Shown here: piece after piece, positions 1 through 8,208 of the stretch | How the letters are laid out: every line of letters begins with the position of its first letter | Position numbering within the stretch: the first letter of the stretch is position 1 | From: an uncultured Pseudomonas sp. | Lineage (GTDB): Bacteria > Pseudomonadota > Gammaproteobacteria > Pseudomonadales > Pseudomonadaceae | Assembly (NCBI RefSeq): GCF_946885885.1 | Contig: NZ_CAMPHN010000112.1 | Location: 1-13,992 of the forward strand | Direction of reading: 5' to 3' | DNA: 13,992 nt | Made by a program: the position numbers and the translations under genes | The notes under the pieces: generated by a model | Seen by the model: only the letters and a program-made list of their open reading frames with translations | Told to the model about the DNA's origin: nothing | The model's database searches: none

Positions 1-33
1 ACCAAAATGGACGTCGGAGGGGGCGTTGCATGA
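1..33 (+). CDS. C-terminal tail of upstream T6SS gene, probably tssJ (partial)
   Basis: The first frame is open from the window edge and ends in TGA at 31-33, giving ten codons (TKMDVGGGVA). The stop overlaps the tssK start codon as ATGA, the same junction seen between tssL and tssM, which suggests translational coupling. In T6SS operons of this order the gene before tssK is usually tssJ, the outer-membrane lipoprotein that contacts TssM. That identity is inferred from gene order only, because ten residues carry no family signature. The tail also contains the tssK ribosome-binding site. It could instead be untranslated leader. Confidence 0.4.
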   Translation, partial: TKMDVGGGVA

Positions 34-1370
34 GCGGCATACCGGATGCAATCTGTTGGCATGAGGGCATGCACCTGCTGCCTCAGCATTTCCAGTTGCA
101 AGGCTTGCGGGCCGAAGCCCTGGCCTCGCGCCAAGCGGCGGCTGCGCAGCCGTGGTTCTGGGGTGTCGATACGCTCGAAGTGGACGAAGCCGCGCTGAGC
201 AGCGGCAAGGTGCGCATCACCGCCCTCGATGCGATTCTCCCCGATGGCTTGCCGGTCGGCTTCGACGCCGCCAGCCGCCGCGTGCTGGAACTGGATGTCG
301 TCGAAGCCATCGATGCCTCGCCGCAATGCATGACCACCGTTTACCTGGCCATCGCGCCGTTGTATCGCGCCGGGCAATTGGCACCGCTGGGCGGACGTTT
401 CCAGTCCGTGGACAGCGAGCCGGTGCCGGACCTGGCCAGCGGCCTGTTTCCCGAACCGATCAATGTCTGGCGCGCCGATCTGCATCTGGTGTGCGAGAGC
501 AACAAGGCCGATTCGGTGTGCCTGCCGCTGCTACGCATCGGTAAGCAGGGGGGCGGTTACTCGCGTATTCCCTATGTGGCCCCGGCATCGCGGCTGCTGC
601 CGGAATCGTTTTTAGGGCAGAAGGTCTCCGCACTCTGCGCGCGCACCCGGGAGAAATGCGTGTATCTCGCCGGACGCTTGCGCCAGGCGCAGCAGGCCGG
701 CAATGCCGAGGATTGCCAGGAAATCGGCCGCCTGCTCGCCGCCCTCTGGGCACGCCTGCCGGAAGTCGAAGCAGCCCTCGGCAGCCGCGTCGCCACACCG
801 GCGACCCTGCACCAGTTACTGACCGGCATGGCCGGTTCGCTGTGCACGCTCAACCCGCTGGCCGGCGTGCCGGCCTTCGATCCCTTGACCTACGAGGAAC
901 TGCTGGCCGGCTACACGCAGGTCCTGGATTGGCTGAATGCCACCCTGGATCTGGTACGCGCCGGCTATCGCACCCTGTCGTTCAACCGCGACAAGCACGG
1001 TTTCTGGATCGATATGCCGGCTCGCGAAGAATCCTGGCAACGTCTGGTGATCGGCCTGCGCATGCCCGCCGGCGTCGGTGAACGCGCCGCCAGCCAATGG
1101 ATGGAGAGCGCCATCGTCGCCTCCGAAAAATACATCGTCACCCTCGCCCGGCAGCGCATGCACGGCATGCCGCAGCAACCATTGAGCCGTAGCGAACAGA
1201 TCGCTTACAGCGTGAGCGAGGACACCCGCCTGTTCGCCCTGCAAGGGGCGCGGGAATGGTTCGACCCCAGTCAGCGTCTGCGCATTCTCGTGCCCGGCGG
1301 CGGCACCGGCGTCGAACCCTGGGAAGTGGTGCTGTTCGTGTCGGACACAAACGGCAACGCCGACGAGTGA
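30..1370 (+). CDS. tssK: T6SS baseplate protein TssK
   Basis: This encodes a 446-residue TssK (ImpJ/VasE/HsiJ family), the trimeric cytoplasmic protein that links the T6SS baseplate to the TssL/TssM membrane complex. The N terminus carries the family hallmark WHEGMHLLPQHFQLQ at residues 10-24. The length is normal for the family, and the C-terminal part (about residues 320-446) corresponds to the head domain that binds the membrane complex. The start at 30 is supported by GGAGG at 16-20, nine bases upstream, and by the ATGA overlap with the preceding frame. The next gene, tssL, begins within ten bases of the stop, so the two are cotranscribed. No frameshift or missing region is visible. Confidence 0.95.
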   Translation: MSGIPDAICWHEGMHLLPQHFQLQGLRAEALASRQAAAAQPWFWGVDTLEVDEAALSSGKVRITALDAILPDGLPVGFDAASRRVLELDVVEAIDASPQCMTTVYLAIAPLYRAGQLAPLGGRFQSVDSEPVPDLASGLFPEPINVWRADLHLVCESNKADSVCLPLLRIGKQGGGYSRIPYVAPASRLLPESFLGQKVSALCARTREKCVYLAGRLRQAQQAGNAEDCQEIGRLLAALWARLPEVEAALGSRVATPATLHQLLTGMAGSLCTLNPLAGVPAFDPLTYEELLAGYTQVLDWLNATLDLVRAGYRTLSFNRDKHGFWIDMPAREESWQRLVIGLRMPAGVGERAASQWMESAIVASEKYIVTLARQRMHGMPQQPLSRSEQIAYSVSEDTRLFALQGAREWFDPSQRLRILVPGGGTGVEPWEVVLFVSDTNGNADE

Positions 1371-1379
1371 GTGCGCCCC

Positions 1380-2144
1380 ATGTCAGATAGCCTCTCACGT
1401 TTGCGTAGCGGGTCGATGAATCAAGCGCCCCTGAGCGCGGCTTTCGGCAAGTCCTGGGCACAATGGCTGGATATCTGGCCCGCGCTGTCCAACTCCACGG
1501 AGGGAGCCGAACATGCGGTCGCCCAGGCCGCGACCGAGGCGAGCCGGCTGACCCGTCGGCTATGGCGCGATGCTTACGCGGCGGTCGGCGACGCCCCGGG
1601 CGGGCAAGCCAAGGCCATGGTCTACGCCTTTGTCGCCCTGCTCGACGAGACCCTGCTGTTCACCCCCTGGCCGGGCCGCCAGCAATGGCAAGAGCAGCCA
1701 CTGGAATCGCGCCTGTTCAACAGCCGCGCGGCGGGCGAACGGATTCCTCGTGCGATCAACAAGCTGCTCGGCGAATCCGATCCGGCCACCCGCGATCTGG
1801 CCAACGTCTATTTGCAATGCTTGAACCTGGGCTTCCAGGGACGTCTGCGCGGCGCCCGTGGGCAGCTTCTGCATGAAAAGTGGCGGCACGCACTGTTCGC
1901 CTTCGCTTGGCAGCGCGACGCCGGCGAGCAGTGGGTCGGGCCCATGCTCGAACAACCCGCGGCGGCGCCTCCCAGTCGGCTACCGGTGCGGCGCATGCTG
2001 CCCGACGGTTTGCGTCTGAGCCTGTTCATCGGTTTGGGCCTGGTGCTGATACTCGGCATCGGTCATCTGCTCTGGCGCGATATCGCTCAGAATTTGGAGC
2101 CCATCCTGTACCAGGCCGGCAGCACCCAGGAGCACCCCTTATGA
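1380..2144 (+). CDS. tssL: T6SS inner-membrane protein TssL (DotU family)
   Basis: This is a 254-residue DotU/TssL protein. It has a cytoplasmic helical domain (about residues 20-185) with the conserved stretch YAFVALLDE at 82-90, then one transmembrane helix at about 201-222 and a periplasmic tail of about 30 residues. There is no OmpA-like peptidoglycan-binding extension, so another protein must supply that function if it is needed. TssL forms the inner-membrane platform with TssM and contacts TssK. The frame stays open up to a GTG at 1371 directly after the tssK stop. I prefer the ATG at 1380, which is preceded by a weak GAGTGAG. The ATG at 1416 is also possible. The stop overlaps the tssM start as ATGA. 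Confidence 0.92.
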   Translation: MSDSLSRLRSGSMNQAPLSAAFGKSWAQWLDIWPALSNSTEGAEHAVAQAATEASRLTRRLWRDAYAAVGDAPGGQAKAMVYAFVALLDETLLFTPWPGRQQWQEQPLESRLFNSRAAGERIPRAINKLLGESDPATRDLANVYLQCLNLGFQGRLRGARGQLLHEKWRHALFAFAWQRDAGEQWVGPMLEQPAAAPPSRLPVRRMLPDGLRLSLFIGLGLVLILGIGHLLWRDIAQNLEPILYQAGSTQEHPL

Positions 2145-5100
2145 GCGGCCTGGAAATAGTCCTGCTGGTGCTCGGCGCGCTGGTGCTGGTAGCGCTGCTC
2201 GGCGCGCTGGCCTGGTGGTTGCGCGGGCGTATCGACGGTGCGGCGCGCAGTTGTTATTTCGCCGTGCAACAGATGGAACGCGACCTCGGCGTCAAGGATC
2301 GCTACCAGACCCCATGGATCATGCTGATCGGCGACGAGCAGCAAACCCGCGAACTGTGCAGCGGCTGGCGCCTGTCCAGCTCGGGCAAGCCCGGCTGGTT
2401 CGGCCGCTGGTGGTACGACAGCGACGCGGCGGTGCTGGCGGTGCCCGGCGCCATGTTCAGCCATGGCGAAGGCGCTCTGGTGCAGATCGCCGCCTGGTGG
2501 CGATTGCTGCGCATGCTGGTGATGATGCGCGCCGGTCGGCCGCTCGACGCGGTGATCTGGACGGTGCCGGCCGAGCAGTTATGGTCGTCCGAACAAGCCG
2601 TCGCTGCCGGCCTGAAGGCCCGCCGAAAATTCAATGAAATGCTGCAACGGCTGGGCCTGAGCGTACCGGTCTACCTGTTGGTTACTGGCCTGGAAACCCT
2701 GCCCGGCATCAAGGAGTTGGCCGACGCGCTGCCCGACGATGCGCGCGACCGGGTGTTCGGTTGGTCCTCGCCGTTCGCGCCGGGGACCGCCTGGCACCCG
2801 GAGTGGAGCGAAATCGCGATCGATCAACTGGTACGCGTATTGTCCGAAGAGATCACCGAACTGGGGGTCTTGTCCGGCAAAATCGAAGACGCGCTGTACC
2901 TGCTGCCGCGCCAATTCGAAGCCATTCGCAGCAACCTGCAAACCCTCTGCGATCCGGTATTCCAGGGCAGCGCCCTGGGCGAGGCGCCGCAGCTACGCGG
3001 GATTTACTTCTGCGCGGCGATGCCGGTGCCCGGCTTCGATGCCGACCCGCTGACCGAGGTCGAAGAGCTGCCGCGTGAACCGCTGTTCGTCCGCCGCCTG
3101 CTGCGTCAGCGGGTGCTGGCCGAACAGGGCCTGACCCAACCGGTGCCGCGCATCCTTCATCTGCGCCGCCGCTGGCAGCGTGTGGTCGGCGTTAGCGCCG
3201 CCGTGCTCGGCCTGTTCTGGCTGGTGGGCATGCTCTGGCTGTGGCAGGTCGAACGGCGCGACGCCGACACCCTGGCAGGCCTGCTACGGGAAATACCAAG
3301 CGATTATCGTCCCGGCCTGCTCAGCGACACGGGCGCCAGCACGAGCATCGGCGCGTTCTGGACAGTGCTCGACGAAGCACCACGCTGGCGTTACACCTCG
3401 GTGCTGTTACCCAGCTCGCTGTTCTCCTCGCTCGACCCGAAGCTGCGCCAACATATGCGCACCCTTGCCGGCCAGCGCCTCTACCAGCCGCTGCGCGGGG
3501 TGCTGCAACGCGATATCGAGGATATCAGCACGGCGCGTACGAATGGCCAACGCCACCGTAGCAGCGAAGCCGAATCGCCGGAAACGTGGTCGAGCTATTT
3601 GCGCGCCCGTCAGTTGCTCGATCAGGCGATCGCCCTAGAGAAACAGAGTGCGCGCTTCAACCTGATGCTCGACGGCAGCAAGAGCCCGCTCGACGATGCT
3701 GCCGCGCTGTCCGGCGAGCTGCTCAATCTCGACCTCAAGGCCGAAGCCCTGCCGCTGCACAGCCGCTACAACTGGTTATTGGCCCGCGTCAGCCAGGGCC
3801 TCGCCAGCCCGATAGACCTCCTGCCGGTTCGCCAGGCGACGGGTAAACAGTTCGCTCTGCAAATGCGCATGTGGCTCGATCGCCTGTTCGCCGACGAAAG
3901 CTTCAGCAGCACCGCCGGGCAAGTCAGACGCCACCTGCAGTACCTGCAGAACGGCCAGCGCAATTCGATTCTCGATCTGGAAGAACTGAGCCTGAACATC
4001 GCCCAGTTGCGCCGCATGGTCGATGCCACCAACACCGCCTGGAGCAGCAGTTCTGGACAGGATCTGGCTCCGGGCTATTCGGCAATGCTCGACGAGGCCC
4101 GGCAGAGCAGTCTGATCGGCTCGGCGGTCGTCGACCAGATACAGAGCCACGCCAGCTATTTGCAAAAGGTATTCCGCGACCAGTGGCTCAGCGAGGACGA
4201 CCCGCACAACAGCGTCCTGCGCCAGCAAAGTGGCGGAAACATTGAGCTGCAACCCAGCGTGGTCAAACTGGATACCGCAATCGACATGTTGCTGCGCCAG
4301 GATTTCGCCGCCGCCGCATTGGCAAGCACTGAAGCGGGTTTCCACGGCGAAGCCCTGCAAGGCATCGACGATGACAGCCTGCAAAGTGCCCTACGTTATA
4401 TCACCAGCTACCGCAGCTACCTCGAGCAGGGCATCGCCAAGGTTCCTTACGCGTATCGCAACGCACTGACCAGCAGCGCTCAAACGAGCACGGCCACCAC
4501 ACTCTGGCGCCTGTTCACTTCGCCCAAGCCGAACGCGGCGATCGGCCTGAATGGCAATCGCGCGTTCAACGTATCAGCGCAGGATGCCACCGACGTGGCG
4601 GCGGCATTCCAGACCCTCGGCCATGCGGACATGGCCAACGCGGTGCTGCAGGAACTCAATCGCCGCGCCCTGCAGGATCTCGCCAGCGCCAACCAAGAGC
4701 TGCAAGCGCTGGGCCTGTATCAACCCCTGCACGGCGATTTCGCCTGGTGGGACGGTGGCCCGAACCCCGGGCTGCGCGCCTATCGCTCCGCTACCGCACA
4801 GGACATGCAGCAATACCTCGCCGCACAAGCCAACCTGGTCGCCGACCTGCACAGTCGTGTCGCGCCGGCGCTCGATTGGCTACAGGCGCATCGCTCGAGC
4901 CTGGCTTCCGGGCATATCGAGCAGCTGCAACGTTGGGAGGGGATGGCGGCAGAGCTGGCAAAGTATGCCGAGCAGAACCCCAACAGCGCACCGGCACTGT
5001 TCGAACGCTTCGCCAACAACCTCAACGCCATCGAATTGGGCAATTGCCGCACCGTCCTCAGCGAGGCCGAGTTGCCGAAAGGCATGGACGAGTTTTCGCA

Positions 5101-6004
5101 GCGCGCACGTGAAGTCGCCAGCCTGGCCATGCGGCGCTGCGCCGACCTGCAAGAGCAAACCGCAGCCGCGGCCTGGAACCGCCTATCGAACTATTTCTCC
5201 CATTATCTGGCCGGGCGCTTTCCGTTCTCCTTCAACCCCAACGCGCCGGACGCCGATCCCGACCGCGTGCGCCTGTTCCTGCAATTACTCGATGAGAACC
5301 TGACCCAGGCGCAAACGGGGCTGGCGCAAAGCCCATCCTCGGATGCGCTGGCGGCAGCGGATTTCCTCGACCATCTGCAAAAGGCTCGGGTCTGGCTCGA
5401 CCCGCTGTTCCAGCGCGATCAGGATGGCATCAAAGGCATCGACCTCGACGTGCGTTGGCGCACCGACCGCGATGCCGAGCTCGGCGCCGATCAGGTGATC
5501 GAGTGGTCGATGCAGTCGGGCAGCGAGTCGATCCGCTACCCCGCTGGCGAGGCGCACCGCATGCGCTGGACCCTCGACCAGCCGGTCAAACTACTGCTGC
5601 GCTGGGCCAAGAACGGCGCGCAGAAACCGGCGGACGACCCGCTGCAACCGGCCTTGGCAGTATTCGAATACGAGGCCGGCTGGGAGTACGAAGGGCCTTG
5701 GGCATTGCTGCGCCTGTTGCGCACCCATGTCGCCTTCGAACGCTTGACGACCATCGATTACAGCGAGACGCCGCTGGCCTTCCGCTTGCCGGTCTATGCC
5801 CCCTACAGCCCCGATAACCATGCTTTGATGTTTATCCGCATGGCCCTGATGAACGCCAGCGGCAAAGTGCCGTTGGCCATCGCCCCGCTGCCGGTCAAGG
5901 CGCCGGCGTCACCCTTCTCGCTGGCCCCGGCCGGCGCTCTGGCCATGTCTCCGGGCATTCTCCAGCCGGTAGCGCTGCCGACCGGCGAACCGAGCCCCCC
6001 TTAG
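2141..6004 (+). CDS. tssM: T6SS inner-membrane protein TssM (IcmF family), degenerate nucleotide-binding domain
   Basis: This encodes a 1287-residue IcmF/TssM protein, the largest part of the T6SS membrane complex, which spans from the cytoplasm through the periplasm to TssJ. The start at 2141 is set by the ATGA overlap with tssL and by AGGAG at 2128-2132. The frame is open further upstream, but that part is only the shadow of tssL. I see one N-terminal membrane helix (about residues 4-25), a cytoplasmic GTPase-like domain (about 40-345), a second helix (about 348-370), and a large periplasmic region with the IcmF-related helical part and the C-terminal beta domain (about 1110-1250). A Pro/Ala-rich tail ends the protein. 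Where the P-loop normally follows the conserved Trp, the sequence is LIGDEQQTREL (62-72), without GxxxxGK[ST]. The usual DTAG position reads VPGA. The domain therefore probably does not bind nucleotide. Confidence 0.94.
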   Translation: MSGLEIVLLVLGALVLVALLGALAWWLRGRIDGAARSCYFAVQQMERDLGVKDRYQTPWIMLIGDEQQTRELCSGWRLSSSGKPGWFGRWWYDSDAAVLAVPGAMFSHGEGALVQIAAWWRLLRMLVMMRAGRPLDAVIWTVPAEQLWSSEQAVAAGLKARRKFNEMLQRLGLSVPVYLLVTGLETLPGIKELADALPDDARDRVFGWSSPFAPGTAWHPEWSEIAIDQLVRVLSEEITELGVLSGKIEDALYLLPRQFEAIRSNLQTLCDPVFQGSALGEAPQLRGIYFCAAMPVPGFDADPLTEVEELPREPLFVRRLLRQRVLAEQGLTQPVPRILHLRRRWQRVVGVSAAVLGLFWLVGMLWLWQVERRDADTLAGLLREIPSDYRPGLLSDTGASTSIGAFWTVLDEAPRWRYTSVLLPSSLFSSLDPKLRQHMRTLAGQRLYQPLRGVLQRDIEDISTARTNGQRHRSSEAESPETWSSYLRARQLLDQAIALEKQSARFNLMLDGSKSPLDDAAALSGELLNLDLKAEALPLHSRYNWLLARVSQGLASPIDLLPVRQATGKQFALQMRMWLDRLFADESFSSTAGQVRRHLQYLQNGQRNSILDLEELSLNIAQLRRMVDATNTAWSSSSGQDLAPGYSAMLDEARQSSLIGSAVVDQIQSHASYLQKVFRDQWLSEDDPHNSVLRQQSGGNIELQPSVVKLDTAIDMLLRQDFAAAALASTEAGFHGEALQGIDDDSLQSALRYITSYRSYLEQGIAKVPYAYRNALTSSAQTSTATTLWRLFTSPKPNAAIGLNGNRAFNVSAQDATDVAAAFQTLGHADMANAVLQELNRRALQDLASANQELQALGLYQPLHGDFAWWDGGPNPGLRAYRSATAQDMQQYLAAQANLVADLHSRVAPALDWLQAHRSSLASGHIEQLQRWEGMAAELAKYAEQNPNSAPALFERFANNLNAIELGNCRTVLSEAELPKGMDEFSQRAREVASLAMRRCADLQEQTAAAAWNRLSNYFSHYLAGRFPFSFNPNAPDADPDRVRLFLQLLDENLTQAQTGLAQSPSSDALAAADFLDHLQKARVWLDPLFQRDQDGIKGIDLDVRWRTDRDAELGADQVIEWSMQSGSESIRYPAGEAHRMRWTLDQPVKLLLRWAKNGAQKPADDPLQPALAVFEYEAGWEYEGPWALLRLLRTHVAFERLTTIDYSETPLAFRLPVYAPYSPDNHALMFIRMALMNASGKVPLAIAPLPVKAPASPFSLAPAGALAMSPGILQPVALPTGEPSPP

Positions 6005-6019
6005 GAGTTAGCCCCACCA

Positions 6020-7078
6020 ATGGACGTCGCCCTTCAAGCCGCCGGGCTGCTGGAGCCGATCGCCGGCCCGCACCCCTGCGGCAGCAATATCCGCCATCAG
6101 CCGGAATACGACGCCCTGCGCGAAGCCCGCCGCGAGGATGACGAAAGTCTGCCCACCGGCGTTTGGCAAGCCGACCTGAAACGCGCTGACTGGGTCGCCG
6201 TGGAACGCCAGGCCAGCGAGGTGCTCAGCCGCAAGAGCAAGGACATGATGGTCGCCGCCTGGCTCGGCGAAGCCTGGCTGCACCGCCACGGTTTCGCCGG
6301 ATTGGCGGCGGGGCTGACGCTGCTGGCCAACCTCTGCGAACGCTTCGCCGACGAGTTGCATCCGCAGCCGGAAGATGGCGACCTGTCCTGGCGCTCCAGC
6401 CCACTCGAGTGGTTGATCCGGCGCTACAGCGAAGTGTTGCTACTGCGCGTACCGCTGCTCGGCGAAGTGGGCCAGGAATTCGCCAAATACAGCTTTGCCG
6501 ACTGGCAGCAGCTGCAGCGCAAACTGCTGACCGGCGGCGACAGCAAGAACGCCAAAGCGGAACGCGAAGCCGCGCAAGCGACCCAACGGCAATTGAACGA
6601 CACCCTGCGCATGCTGCCCGGCGTACAGTTCCGCCAGAACATCCTCTGGCTCACGGAGAGCCGCGCGGCGTTGGCCCGGTTGGAAGCCTGGAGCGATACT
6701 CAGCTGGCCTTCGACTCGCCCTCGTTCACCCCGCTGCGTCAAACCATCGAGCAGTTGACCACGCTCATGCAGGAGTTCCTCGCCATGCATCCCGCCACAC
6801 CGCCCCAGCCGGTCGTCGACGAAACGCCGTTTTTCACCGAGGAAGCGCCGCCCGCGGTACCCATGGGGAAGGCGCCGACCAGCCGCGACGAAGCCTATCG
6901 ACAACTGGCGATGATCGCCGAGTACCTGGCCAAGACCGAACCCCACAGCCCGGTGCCCTACCTGATCAACCGCGCCGTCGAATGGGGGCAGAAACCACTG
7001 CGCGACCTGCTCGCGGAACTGATCAACGCCGACCCCGAATCGCGGCGGTTGTGGACCTTGCTGGGGGTGTTGCCATAG
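6020..7078 (+). CDS. tssA: T6SS assembly protein TssA (ImpA N-terminal family)
   Basis: This is a 352-residue TssA. The N-terminal ImpA domain covers about residues 8-130 and includes the helical motif around HRHGFAGLAAGLTLL. An Ala/Gln-rich middle follows, and the C-terminal domain has the conserved TEPHSPVPYLINRAVEWG at 306-323, typical of short TssA proteins. TssA proteins help assemble the baseplate and prime or cap the growing sheath. Which TssA subtype this is, and so whether it sits at the baseplate or at the distal end, cannot be settled here. AGGAG at 6003-6007 overlaps the tssM stop and lies 12 bases before the ATG. tssA is the last gene of the operon in this window. It faces the DUF1275 gene tail to tail across 20 bases. 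Confidence 0.92.
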   Translation: MDVALQAAGLLEPIAGPHPCGSNIRHQPEYDALREARREDDESLPTGVWQADLKRADWVAVERQASEVLSRKSKDMMVAAWLGEAWLHRHGFAGLAAGLTLLANLCERFADELHPQPEDGDLSWRSSPLEWLIRRYSEVLLLRVPLLGEVGQEFAKYSFADWQQLQRKLLTGGDSKNAKAEREAAQATQRQLNDTLRMLPGVQFRQNILWLTESRAALARLEAWSDTQLAFDSPSFTPLRQTIEQLTTLMQEFLAMHPATPPQPVVDETPFFTEEAPPAVPMGKAPTSRDEAYRQLAMIAEYLAKTEPHSPVPYLINRAVEWGQKPLRDLLAELINADPESRRLWTLLGVLP

Positions 7079-7087
7079 GGCTGCGGA

Positions 7088-7103
7088 GCTGAACCTTTTC
7101 AGC
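7088..7103. terminator. Small hairpin at the convergent tssA / DUF1275 junction
   Basis: GCTGAA and TTCAGC pair across a CCTT loop between two convergent genes, and the hairpin includes the stop codon of the minus-strand gene. There is no clear T-run on either side, so it is at best a weak bidirectional terminator. Confidence 0.25.
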
Positions 7104-7860
7104 GGCGCAAATGACGGCGCACCAGAAACAACGCATCGTCCAACGCGGGCACGCCCGCCAGAGTTACCAGCAAGGCTGCCAGCGGTAACGTGGACATATA
7201 CCCCAGGTGCTTGAAACCAAAGGCCCCCACTACTCCGCCGAGAAAGAAATACAGCAACAGCAACGCCAGCAACCCAAGCCGCGCCCGGTCTGCGATAACC
7301 CTTCCGGCCCGGTTGCCCGAACCACCATTCCAATAGACCAGCTTGCCCAACTCGATGCCCAGATCGGTGACGATTCCGGTGACATGGGTGGTGCGGATTT
7401 CCGCTCTGGAGAGCTTGGTGATCAGCGCGTTCTGCAAGCCCATGATGAAACACAGCAACATCACCGTAAGCGGTACGAACAGGCCGGTTATCTGCGCCAA
7501 GGCGGCGCCGAGAAAACCGAAACACAGTAGCAGTACCGCTTCCAGCAGCAAGGGCTGGGCATATTCGCTGTGCAGGCCGTGACGCCTGGAATAGTTGATC
7601 ATGACCGTCGAACAGGCCGCGCCCATCAGAAAGGACAACAGGCCGCCAGCTCCGCTGAACACCAGCTCGAATGCACCCAGGGCGATGTTGTCAGCCATCG
7701 TCGAAACGATTCCGGTCATATGCGAGCTGTACTGCTGCACGGCGAGAAAACCGCCCGCATTGATCGCCCCGGCAACGAAGGCCAGGGCATAACCGAGGTG
7801 CCGGTTGGCCGTTGCGCTGCGCTTGCGGCCGGTCAATCGTCGCGCATAGTGGATGGGCAT
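7099..7860 (-). CDS. DUF1275 / YoaK-family membrane protein
   Basis: This is a 253-residue integral membrane protein of the DUF1275 (YoaK) family. About six hydrophobic helices are visible, near residues 22-40, 62-88, 102-122, 124-144, 194-214 and 216-237. The family motif appears twice, as AGAINAGGF (30-38) followed by SSHMTG (45-50), and as GLQNA (141-145) followed by TTHVTG (157-162), which suggests an internal duplication. The family has no firmly assigned substrate and transport is only presumed. The ATG at 7860 has a modest CAGG upstream. The gene starts 29 bases after the small gene at 7890-8120 and may share its transcript. Confidence 0.85.
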   Translation of the reverse strand: MPIHYARRLTGRKRSATANRHLGYALAFVAGAINAGGFLAVQQYSSHMTGIVSTMADNIALGAFELVFSGAGGLLSFLMGAACSTVMINYSRRHGLHSEYAQPLLLEAVLLLCFGFLGAALAQITGLFVPLTVMLLCFIMGLQNALITKLSRAEIRTTHVTGIVTDLGIELGKLVYWNGGSGNRAGRVIADRARLGLLALLLLYFFLGGVVGAFGFKHLGYMSTLPLAALLVTLAGVPALDDALFLVRRHLRR

Positions 7861-7889
7861 AAAGCGCCTGTCAGGTGGCTGGGTCGAGA

Positions 7890-8120
7890 TCAGAAATGGA
7901 TCTCAGCACCTTTTATGCCAAGGCTGCGCAATTCCTCGATCAGTACGTTGAGATCGCCGAACGACTCCACCTGCTCCTGTTCATCGACCAGAAAATAGCT
8001 GGTGCCCGCGCCTTTCTTGAACAGCACTATCCACTCCCGGGTATTGGCCGGGTTAACGATCACATGAGTATCGAAGAGCAGACCCTCGGCCTGCTTGATC
8101 CTTACTTCCTCACGACGCAT
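7890..8120 (-). CDS. Conserved-looking 76-residue protein of unknown function
   Basis: I do not recognise a named family. The product is small and charged, with a short N-terminal basic segment (MRREEVRIKQ), a probable beta-rich middle (REWIVLFKK, SYFLVDE) and a helical C terminus (LNVLIEELRSLG) ending in AEIHF. There is no signal peptide, membrane helix or cysteine motif, so it is probably cytosolic. The start at 8120 is chosen because AGGAG at 8126-8130 stands five bases upstream. The longer frame from 8144 would add eight residues and bury that ribosome-binding site. The gene follows glmS in the same direction after 48 bases and precedes the DUF1275 gene, so it may be the tail of the glmS transcript. 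Codon use resembles its neighbours. Confidence 0.75.
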   Translation of the reverse strand: MRREEVRIKQAEGLLFDTHVIVNPANTREWIVLFKKGAGTSYFLVDEQEQVESFGDLNVLIEELRSLGIKGAEIHF

Positions 8121-8142
8121 GGGCGCTCCTCGCTGTGCAAAC

Positions 8143-8208
8143 AAAAACAGATGATAGCGGCCGACGACTCACTCGACCGTCACGCTTTTGGCCAAATTCC
8201 GCGGCTGG
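8143..8208 (-). other. Predicted Tn7 attachment site (attTn7), unoccupied
   Basis: Tn7-type transposons recognise the last codons of glmS through TnsD and insert about 23-25 bp beyond the stop codon. The final codons here, encoding [12 protein letters not shown], are the conserved recognition region (8169-8208), which places the expected insertion point near 8143-8147. No Tn7 ends, target duplication or transposition genes are present. An insertion would fall between glmS and the 76-codon gene. Confidence 0.7.

Noticed and set aside
1880..2140. 87-codon upstream extension of tssM
   Set aside because: The Arg/Ala-rich translation is the out-of-frame shadow of tssL. The ATG at 2141 has a good ribosome-binding site and gives the normal membrane-helix start.
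30..7078. Effector, immunity or toxin gene within the T6SS block
   Set aside because: All space is taken by tssK, tssL, tssM and tssA with gaps of at most 20 bases. No extra plausible gene is present.
6440..7525. 361-codon minus-strand frame across tssA and the DUF1275 gene
   Set aside because: It overlaps two well-supported genes in other frames, and its product shows no recognisable motif. It is a shadow frame.
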